In this document: in pieces, positions 40,738 through 47,350 of the stretch
Position numbering within the stretch: position 1 is the first letter of the stretch
How the letters are laid out: each line of letters starts with the position of its first letter
Source of the DNA: Nitrospinaceae bacterium
Lineage (GTDB): Bacteria > Nitrospinota > Nitrospinia > Nitrospinales > JACRGP01
Assembly (NCBI GenBank): GCA_029261555.1
Contig: JAJDBB010000073.1
Span: 1-47,350 of the forward strand
Direction of reading: 5' to 3'
DNA: 47,350 nucleotides
The notes under the pieces: generated by a model
Databases searched by the model: none
What the model was told of the DNA's origin: nothing
Seen by the model: the letters and a program-made list of their open reading frames with translations, nothing else
Made by a program: the position numbers and the translations under genes

Positions 40738-41502
40738 TCATTCGGCTCTGACAATAAAAGCCTCGGGATAGCCTCGTTCTCGAACTTGGTCTCTGCGTTC
40801 AATCGCTTGCTCGTAATCAGGAAAACTCCCCACCAATATACGGTAAAACGGTTTCCCGTTTTTGTCGAAAGTCCGAACCCGACCGTCCTCGATTTTTCGT
40901 CCGGCCTTCTCGGCGTTTTTCATGTCGGAGAAAACGGCCAGTTGAACGGCGTAATTACTTTCCGCTTTCGAGTTCCGGTTGGCGTCTCCAGAATTTTTTA
41001 AGACGGTTATTCTAACACGGGCCGTTCCTTTTTCAATCACTCCCAAAGTCCTGGCGGCCCCGCGGCTCAGGTCCAGAATCCGGTCGCCCACAAAAGGTCC
41101 CCGGTCGTTCACCCTCAATTGGACCTTTCGTCCGTTTTCAAGATTTTCCACTCGCAAAAGGGTCTGGAAGGGCAGGGTTTTATGCGCCGCCGTCACCCCG
41201 TCCATATCGTAGATTTCCTTGTTGGACGTTTCTTTGCCATGGAACTTGGGTCCGTACCAGGAAGCGGTTCCTGTTTGGGAAAACCCGGCTTTCACATAGC
41301 TCATGGGACGATAGATTTTTCCGTCCACCTCGTAAGGCAGGGAGCCGGATTCTTTTGGGAGCGGCTTCGAAGTGGGCTTGGAGGATGGAATGTATCTGGA
41401 TTTCGAACGGCACCCCGACCAAAAAATCAGAAAGCCAAAAATTAATAAGAGGGCGAAAATAGCAAAAGTTTTTTGCCTAAAAAAAACGGAAAAGGGAAGC
41501 AT
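40738..41502 (-). CDS. rlpA: RlpA-type septal lipoprotein with DPBB and SPOR domains
   Basis: 254 residues from the ATG at 41502, which puts the lipobox Cys at position 31 (FWSGC) after a hydrophobic stretch. An ATG at 41598 would place 32 extra residues before it. The DPBB domain shows GTASWYGPKFHGKETSN and VNDRGPFVGDRILDLSRGAA; the conserved catalytic Asp and His of lytic-transglycosylase RlpA are in these segments. A C-terminal SPOR domain (YAVQLAVFSDMKNAEKA...YRILVGSF) binds denuded glycan. It acts on the outer-membrane inner face at the division site. Confidence 0.9.
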   Translation of the reverse strand: MLPFSVFFRQKTFAIFALLLIFGFLIFWSGCRSKSRYIPSSKPTSKPLPKESGSLPYEVDGKIYRPMSYVKAGFSQTGTASWYGPKFHGKETSNKEIYDMDGVTAAHKTLPFQTLLRVENLENGRKVQLRVNDRGPFVGDRILDLSRGAARTLGVIEKGTARVRITVLKNSGDANRNSKAESNYAVQLAVFSDMKNAEKAGRKIEDGRVRTFDKNGKPFYRILVGSFPDYEQAIERRDQVRERGYPEAFIVRAE

Positions 41503-41731
41503 TGATTTGTGGGGAAATTTTTGAAGCCGCCGCGTGGCCGGAGAGGATTTCAGTAAATATGAGGAAGCATATGCGGCCAGGTTTTCCGCCAACCGCATTT
41601 ACAATTATAAAATCGCATTCTAGGGTCAGTCAGCCCCCAAATCAACCCAAATTCTTATGAAGGCGTAATGCGGGCGGCGAGGCGGTAGGTTTATGCGATA
41701 AATGCTTGACGAATAAGGAGATAAAAGGATA

Positions 41732-42640
41732 ATGGCTGTGGAGACCAAAATTTTAGGGATGGGATTGGAGTCCATCATGGCGAGTGAGCCCAGAGAAAAA
41801 ATTTTAAAATTGATTGAGGAGAGGGGCGACCTGCCTCCTTTATCCGATATTCTTGTGAGTTTGTCCGCCAAAATCGACGACCCGCATTGCGAGCTTTCCG
41901 AAATAGCGGCCTTGATTGAAACCGAGCCGGTGTTAGCCGGGAAAATGATTCGACTGGCCAACAGCGTGTTTTTTGCCGGAGGAAGGGAACAGGCCAAAGA
42001 CCTGACCACCGCCGTTTGGCGCTTGGGCCTCAAACTGATTTTGGACTTGGCTTATACCCTGGAATTGCCAAAAATGTTTTACAAGTGCCGGGGATTTGTT
42101 CAGCGGGATTTTTGGCGGCATTCTCTGGCAGTGGCTATCTTGTCGCAAAATTTTGGCGCTCAGTTGATAGACGATAAAAAGGTCCGCGAGCAATGTTATG
42201 TCGCCGGTCTTATGCACGACGTTGGCATACTTGTGTTTTTTTATTTGATTCCAAAAATGTATCAGGATTTTGTCAAGGAGCTGGACCCAGAAGAAAAAAC
42301 CCTGGAGTTTTGCGAAACGCAAAAGTTTGGAGTTTCCCATTCCCAAATGGGAGCTTTGTACATTGAAAAATGGTGGCCGGTGGACCGTTCCGTGGTGGAG
42401 GCGGTCAGGAGCCACCACCTCGAACAACTCGATTGTTCCACTCCAAACCCGTCGAATATTGTGTGGGTCTCAAACCGGATCGCCAATGGCGTTGAAATTA
42501 CCGGCGGAATCCAGACCTGTTTTGATCCCATTCCCTACGAGGTATTGAACGGCTGGGGATTTGCCGAAGATGGGATTGAACGGATGGTCGACGAAGTGAA
42601 TGAATCATTGGAATCGACGGAATCCCTGATGGATTTTTGA
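41732..42640 (+). CDS. HDOD-domain signalling protein
   Basis: 302 residues, ATG start with AAGGAG upstream. LPPLSDILVSLSAKIDDPHCELSEIAALIETEPVLAGKMIRLANSVFF is the HDOD opening. DFWRHSLAVAILSQ and AGLMHDVGILVF keep HD-like His and Asp residues. HDOD proteins are regulators in motility, c-di-GMP and stress signalling; most lack phosphodiesterase activity. No output domain is attached. It is divergent from rlpA and precedes an MBL gene. Confidence 0.9.
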   Translation: MAVETKILGMGLESIMASEPREKILKLIEERGDLPPLSDILVSLSAKIDDPHCELSEIAALIETEPVLAGKMIRLANSVFFAGGREQAKDLTTAVWRLGLKLILDLAYTLELPKMFYKCRGFVQRDFWRHSLAVAILSQNFGAQLIDDKKVREQCYVAGLMHDVGILVFFYLIPKMYQDFVKELDPEEKTLEFCETQKFGVSHSQMGALYIEKWWPVDRSVVEAVRSHHLEQLDCSTPNPSNIVWVSNRIANGVEITGGIQTCFDPIPYEVLNGWGFAEDGIERMVDEVNESLESTESLMDF

Positions 42641-42750
42641 CCCGGCGTCGTTAACCCCTTCCTGTTTTTAAAAAGTTTGTTATTATGGGAGCCGAAAAAT
42701 AATTGGTCTCAAACAAATATTAGGCTCTTGATCCCCTCCCTGAAAAACTT

Positions 42751-43719
42751 ATGAGCAAAAAACCGTTTCGCGTCAATTTCCGCGGCGTCAGAGGCTCTAT
42801 CCCCACTCCTATTTCCTCGGCGGCCATTGAGGAAAAAATGTTGATAGCCCTTGAACAGGCGAAGCCCGAAGATTTGAAAGACGCCGCCTCACGCAAAAAA
42901 TTTATCCAGTCATTGCCCGAATATGTCAAAGGATGCTACGGCGGCAACTCATCCTGCATTCACGTCGAAGCGGACGGGCGTCATTTGGTCTTCGACGCAG
43001 GCACCGGCCTGCGCGAGTTAGGACGCGACTGGATGAAGCGGGAGTTTGGCGAGGGCGAGGGCAAAGCGGATATCTTTATCACGCACACGCATTGGGATCA
43101 CATCATGGGAATTCCTTTCTTCGTTCCCATGTTCATCGGCGGCAATCAATTCACGGTTTGCAGTCCGTTCCCGGATTTGCGCAAGCGCCTGCAAGGACAA
43201 CAGGAGTTTAAATATTTCCCCGTCTCCTTCGATTCCATGCACGCCGATATTGATTTTGTGGACTTGAACAACCACCCGGAATATAAAGTTGGAAACGCGA
43301 AGGTTACCTGGAAGGAAATGTACCATCCCGGAAAAAGCTTCGCCTACCGGGTAGACTTTGCCGGCAATTCTTTTGTGTTCGCCACAGATTCGGAGTACAA
43401 GCAACTGGGACACGAGGCCTTGAAACCGGCGGTGGATTTTTTCCGGGGAGCCGATATGCTGGTCTTCGATTCCCAGTACACTTTTATCGAAGGCATAGAA
43501 AAGGAAGACTGGGGCCACAGCTCCACTTTCATCGGCGTCGATATCGCCGTGGAAGCCGGAGTCAAGCATATCGTCTTCTTTCACCACGAACCCACCTACA
43601 GTGATTTCAAGCTGGCGGAAGTTTTGGAAAACACCGAGAAATATCTTAAAGTCATCGCTCCAAACTCCAAGCTGAAAATGTCCATGGCGCGGGAGGGCTG
43701 GACGGTGGACCTGCTTTAA
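42751..43719 (+). CDS. MBL-fold metallohydrolase
   Basis: 322 residues, ATG start. The N-terminal FRGVRGSIPTP, then YGGNSSCIHVEADGRHLVFDAGTGLRELG, THTHWDHIMG and FATDSEY motifs are typical of the cyclic-nucleotide-phosphodiesterase-like MBL group with RGSIPTP. A late HSSTFIGVDIA and FHHEP supply further ligands. The substrate is unknown. An insert of about 40 residues separates RGSIPTP from YGGN. It lies between the HDOD gene and the 5-oxoprolinase gene, 13 bases ahead of the latter. Confidence 0.88.
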   Translation: MSKKPFRVNFRGVRGSIPTPISSAAIEEKMLIALEQAKPEDLKDAASRKKFIQSLPEYVKGCYGGNSSCIHVEADGRHLVFDAGTGLRELGRDWMKREFGEGEGKADIFITHTHWDHIMGIPFFVPMFIGGNQFTVCSPFPDLRKRLQGQQEFKYFPVSFDSMHADIDFVDLNNHPEYKVGNAKVTWKEMYHPGKSFAYRVDFAGNSFVFATDSEYKQLGHEALKPAVDFFRGADMLVFDSQYTFIEGIEKEDWGHSSTFIGVDIAVEAGVKHIVFFHHEPTYSDFKLAEVLENTEKYLKVIAPNSKLKMSMAREGWTVDLL

Positions 43720-43732
43720 TTCCCGTCTCCCC

Positions 43733-46700
43733 GTGCCCACGCCCAACGCATTCCGTTTTTCTATTGACCGCGGCGGAACCTTCACCGACGTCTACGCCGA
43801 GGTTCCCGGCGCCTCCGGCTATCGCGTTCTAAAACTTCTCTCCGACGATCCCTCCAATTACCTCGACGCTCCCAAAGAAGGCGTCCGCCGAATTTTACAG
43901 GACGTTGCGGGCGTCCCCATACCCAGGGATGATTTTGATTCCAGCGGTATCGAATGGATCCGCATGGGAACCACTCTCGCCACCAACGCTCTGCTGGAAA
44001 GAAAAGGTCGTCCATGCGCGCTCCTCATTACCAAAGGTTTTGGGGACTTGCTCAAAATCGGCAAACAGGACCGACCGCAAATTTTCGACCTTGAAATTTC
44101 CAAGCCGTCGCCGCTCTATCAATCCGTTGTGGAGGTGGACGAGCGGGTTCGCCCTGCGGGGAAGGCCCCTCCCGATGGTCGCAAGGGTTTTGAGCGGGGC
44201 GTCGGCGGCCAATGGGTTGAAGTGATACGTGAACTGGACGCCCTCCGGATTCAAAACGATCTTGAAGCGCTTCGCCGGAAGGGCGTGGACAGTCTGGCCG
44301 TCGTTCTGATGCATGCCTCAGTTTTTCCACGCCATGAAAAAGAAATCCGGGACCTTGCAAAAAAATTAGGCTTTGGACATGTTTCTCTATCATGGGAGGT
44401 CATGCCGCGAATTAAAATCGTCGACCGCGGCCAGACCTGTTGCCTCGACGCGTATCTGACTCCCGTGATACGCGAGTATGTCGACCGGTTCCAGGCGGGG
44501 TTCATGCGCGAAACTACCCAACTGCATTTTATGCAGTCCGACGGCGGACTGGCCCCGGCGGACGATTTTATGGGAAGCCGCGCGGTGTTGTCCGGACCGG
44601 CGGGCGGCGTGGTCGGCTACGCCAAAACCACCTTCGATCCCAAAAATCCGCAGCCGGTCATCGGCTTTGATATGGGCGGCACCTCGACGGACGTCTCCCG
44701 CTACGACGGCGAATTCGACTGGGTCCAGGAAACCGAAACCGCAGGCGTGCATCTGCTGGCGCCGCAGTTGAACATCAATACCGTCGCGGCGGGCGGCGGG
44801 TCGCGACTGTTCTTTAAAAACGGAATGCTCGTCGTCGGACCCGAGTCTGCGGGCGCCCACCCCGGTCCCGTCTGTTATCGAAAAAACGGATTCCTTTCCG
44901 TCACCGACGCCAATCTGGTCCTGGGACGTTTACTGCCGGAGTACTTTCCAAAAATTTTTGGTTCCGCCGGAGACCTGCCTCTGGACCGGGAGTCAGCGCA
45001 GTCGGAGCTTCAGGAACTTGTCGACCGGATCAACGCCGAACCCGGCGGTTCCGCTATGAAGCTGGAAGAAGCGGCTCATGGTTTCATTCAAGTGGCCAAC
45101 GAAACGATGGCCCGGTCCATCCGGGAAATCACTCTGGCGCGCGGGCACGACGCCAGGGAGCACGTTCTCGCCTGCTTCGGCGGCGCAGGAGGGCAACACG
45201 CCTGTTCCCTCGCCCGCTTGCTCGGAATAAAAAAAATATTCATTCATCGCTTCGCGGGCGTCCTTTCCGCCTACGGGCTGGGCTTGGCCGACCGCATGGA
45301 AAGCGCACAGGAACCCGCTTCGCAAGATTTGAATTCAACCAACCTGCCAGATATTTTGAAACGGCTGGACGTCTTAGCTCAAACGCCAATTGAAAGGCTA
45401 AAACGTCAGAACTTTGCGGGCGATCGACTGGAGGTCCGGCATTACCTCAACCTGCGTTTCAATGGAACGGATACCAGCATGATGGTTTTGCGTCCTAAAG
45501 ACGACGATTTTCAAAAATCATTTAGGGAATTGCATCGCCGGGAATTCGGGTTCGACATGCCGGGCAGGGACGTTCTGGTGGACGATTTGAAAGTTCAGGT
45601 CGTCGGCAAAACGCCGGGGATAAAAAGAATTCCCATCGCATTTAAAGAAGGCCCGCCCGTGCCGGAGACCGAGGCCTCTTGTTACTTCGACGGCGGTTGG
45701 CGCCAGACTCAGGTGTTCTTGTTGGACGCTCTGGGCGCGGGGCAAGTTGTGTCCGGTCCCGCAATCATTATTCACCAGACCACCACCATTCTGATCGAGC
45801 CGGAATGCCGGGCGTCGATCACTGAATACGGCGACGTGGAAATAGAGGTAGGACAAAACGCGCCGAAAAAAATCGGCGTGGAAAAGGACCCCGTTCAACT
45901 CGCCGTGTTCGGCGCTCGCTTCATGTCCATCGCCGAGCAGATGGGGCGCATCCTCGAACGCACCGCAATTTCCACCAACATCAAGGAGCGGCGCGATTTT
46001 TCCTGCGCCTTGTTTGGTCCGGAGGGCGACCTCGTGGCCAACGCGCCGCATCAACCCGTGCATCTTGGTTCTATGGGCGAAGCGGTGAAGGAACAAATCC
46101 GGTTGACGGGCGGCAAGTTTAAAGAGGGCGATGTGTTCATGACCAACCATCCCGCCGTAGGCGGAAGCCATTTGCCCGATATCACAGTGATCACGCCGGT
46201 ATTAAACGAAGGCCGTCCTATCTTCTTCGTCGCGAGCCGGGGGCATCATGCGGACGTCGGCGGCATATCGCCGGGGTCCATGCCGCCGTTTTCAAAAACT
46301 CTTGAGGAGGAGGGCGTGAGCTTCAAGTCCTTCAAGCTGGTCGAGGGCGGCGTGTTCAATGAAGAGGGCGTTGCCCGACTACTGTTGAAACAGGACCAAG
46401 CGGCTTCGGCGCCGTCGCCGACCATTCCCGGAACGCGCGCGCTGGCGGACAATATTTCCGACCTCAAAGCCCAGGTCGCCGCAAATCAAAAAGGCGTCGC
46501 CCTGCTGGAAGAAATGATCCGTCAGGACTCCCTGCAAACAGTACAGGCTTATATGAGGCACATTCAATCGGCGGCGGCGGAGGCGGTGCGCTCCATGATC
46601 AAAAAAGTTTCGTTGGAAAAAGGTTTGGACGGGGTCGGCGTTCTCGAGGCCGAGGATTTTATGGACGACGGCACGCCGCTCAGGTTGAAATTGACGCTCG

Positions 46701-47350
46701 ACCGGCGGGACGGTAGCGCTGTGTTTGATTTTGCGGGAACGGGACCGCAAGTTGCGGGCAACTGCAACACGCCGAAGACGGTGACCCATTCCGCCGTGCT
46801 GTATTGTCTGCGATGCCTGGCGCTGGACGACATGCCGCTCAACCAGGGATGCCTGAACCCCGTGCGCATCGAAATTCCCGATGGCTCTATCTTGTCCCCG
46901 TCGGAAGGGGCGGCGGTGGCGGCGGGCAACGTGTTGACCTCCCAGCGGATCGTCGACGTAATTCTGAAAGCGTTTGGCACGGCGGCGGCTTCGCAGGGGT
47001 GCATGAACAATTTCACATTCGGCAACGACAGTTTTGGCTATTACGAAACCATCGGCGGCGGGGCCGGGGCAGGGGCTAACTGGCGGGGGCAATCCGGCGT
47101 TCACACTCACATGACTAATACCCGCATCACCGACCCGGAAATTTTGGAGACGCGCTATCCCGTTTTGCTCCGCGAGTTTTCCATCCGCAAAGGCTCGGGC
47201 GGAGTGGGGAAAAATTCTGGCGGCGACGGGTTGATCCGCGAGGTGGAGTTTCTCGAACCGTTGAATGTCGGAATACTATCCGACCGCAGGGTATACGCGC
47301 CCTACGGATTGGAAGGCGGCGAACCGGGACAAAAAGGAAAGAACGTTTTT
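43733..47350 (+). CDS. oplaH: ATP-dependent 5-oxoprolinase, fused HyuA-HyuB type (3' end beyond the window)
   Basis: A GTG at 43733, 13 bases after the MBL stop, opens a frame of 1206 codons without a stop to the window edge. The N-terminal half is HyuA-like ([48 protein letters not shown]). The second half is HyuB-like from about residue 720 ([53 protein letters not shown]). Order and motifs match eukaryotic-type 5-oxoprolinase (OPLAH, about 1290 residues) more closely than separate HyuA/HyuB hydantoinases. It opens 5-oxoproline to glutamate using ATP. About 60-80 residues are missing at the edge. Confidence 0.93.
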   Translation, partial: MPTPNAFRFSIDRGGTFTDVYAEVPGASGYRVLKLLSDDPSNYLDAPKEGVRRILQDVAGVPIPRDDFDSSGIEWIRMGTTLATNALLERKGRPCALLITKGFGDLLKIGKQDRPQIFDLEISKPSPLYQSVVEVDERVRPAGKAPPDGRKGFERGVGGQWVEVIRELDALRIQNDLEALRRKGVDSLAVVLMHASVFPRHEKEIRDLAKKLGFGHVSLSWEVMPRIKIVDRGQTCCLDAYLTPVIREYVDRFQAGFMRETTQLHFMQSDGGLAPADDFMGSRAVLSGPAGGVVGYAKTTFDPKNPQPVIGFDMGGTSTDVSRYDGEFDWVQETETAGVHLLAPQLNINTVAAGGGSRLFFKNGMLVVGPESAGAHPGPVCYRKNGFLSVTDANLVLGRLLPEYFPKIFGSAGDLPLDRESAQSELQELVDRINAEPGGSAMKLEEAAHGFIQVANETMARSIREITLARGHDAREHVLACFGGAGGQHACSLARLLGIKKIFIHRFAGVLSAYGLGLADRMESAQEPASQDLNSTNLPDILKRLDVLAQTPIERLKRQNFAGDRLEVRHYLNLRFNGTDTSMMVLRPKDDDFQKSFRELHRREFGFDMPGRDVLVDDLKVQVVGKTPGIKRIPIAFKEGPPVPETEASCYFDGGWRQTQVFLLDALGAGQVVSGPAIIIHQTTTILIEPECRASITEYGDVEIEVGQNAPKKIGVEKDPVQLAVFGARFMSIAEQMGRILERTAISTNIKERRDFSCALFGPEGDLVANAPHQPVHLGSMGEAVKEQIRLTGGKFKEGDVFMTNHPAVGGSHLPDITVITPVLNEGRPIFFVASRGHHADVGGISPGSMPPFSKTLEEEGVSFKSFKLVEGGVFNEEGVARLLLKQDQAASAPSPTIPGTRALADNISDLKAQVAANQKGVALLEEMIRQDSLQTVQAYMRHIQSAAAEAVRSMIKKVSLEKGLDGVGVLEAEDFMDDGTPLRLKLTLDRRDGSAVFDFAGTGPQVAGNCNTPKTVTHSAVLYCLRCLALDDMPLNQGCLNPVRIEIPDGSILSPSEGAAVAAGNVLTSQRIVDVILKAFGTAAASQGCMNNFTFGNDSFGYYETIGGGAGAGANWRGQSGVHTHMTNTRITDPEILETRYPVLLREFSIRKGSGGVGKNSGGDGLIREVEFLEPLNVGILSDRRVYAPYGLEGGEPGQKGKNVF

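Noticed and set aside
1-47350. CRISPR arrays, tRNA/rRNA genes, transposases, integrases
   Set aside because: No spaced repeats of CRISPR type, no cloverleaf, and no transposase or integrase motif was found on reading either strand; short RNA genes could still be missed by eye.

Overview
The window reads as a chromosomal stretch from a free-living Gram-negative bacterium. It has the LPS enzyme LpxC, the lipoprotein carrier LolA, the site-2 protease RseP, RlpA, and ordinary translation and RNA-decay genes. The first 205 bases encode the C-terminus of a haem-b-binding subunit of the ethylbenzene dehydrogenase / nitrite oxidoreductase gamma type. With the gene content, this suggests a Nitrospinota-like (Nitrospina-type) nitrite oxidiser. 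That assignment is inference and no marker here proves it. Non-ATG starts (TTG, GTG) are common. No tRNA, rRNA, CRISPR array, IS element or phage gene was seen.

Layout. 1-600: end of the NxrC-like gene, a strong terminator, and a 400-base spacer with a small palindrome. 604-5843: an unrecognised 568-residue protein, then an iron-sulfur/redox group. This group is a YgfZ(Iba57)-TPR fusion and an A-type carrier on the minus strand, and divergently BolA, a monothiol glutaredoxin with CGFT instead of CGFS, and a peroxiredoxin-fold protein without its peroxidatic cysteine. An Nfu-type carrier lies at 33.5 kb. 6.0-12 kb: PlsC, a secreted S1/P1-type nuclease, a glyoxalase-II-like hydrolase, a membrane/spermidine-synthase fusion, a 54-residue membrane peptide and a DUF2797 protein. 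12-14.8 kb: a fatty-acid desaturase divergent from a histidine kinase/OmpR-type regulator pair, with an 11-bp-spaced direct repeat between them. 14.8-19.4 kb: BioD, a small Zn-ribbon/coiled-coil protein whose 3' end is duplicated in frame, a PhnP-like hydrolase, a CDF cation exporter, a 2-Cys peroxiredoxin and SurE.

19.5-28.3 kb is the classic translation/RNA operon on the minus strand: rimP-nusA-infB-DUF503-rbfA-truB-rpsO-pnp. It ends in a terminator, and a terminator following proS separates it from proS. 30.4-32.4 kb holds a PEP mutase-nucleotidyltransferase fusion overlapping a small unknown gene, with no phosphonopyruvate decarboxylase nearby. 34.7-41.6 kb is a minus-strand envelope-rich run: rlpA, greA, trmB, a response regulator-LpxC fusion, purN, lolA, rseP. 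41.7-47.35 kb, plus strand: an HDOD protein, an MBL hydrolase and a fused 5-oxoprolinase cut by the window end.

The most unusual object is the 681-residue protein at 37388-39433. It has an NtrC-type receiver with its phosphorylatable aspartate, a decayed AAA+ domain (Walker A kept; Walker B, GAFTGA and arginine fingers lost), no DNA-binding domain, and a complete catalytic LpxC at the C-terminus. It looks like the committed enzyme of lipid A synthesis placed under two-component control. The co-localised late-acting Fe-S group with its Cys-less peroxiredoxin is the second candidate system.
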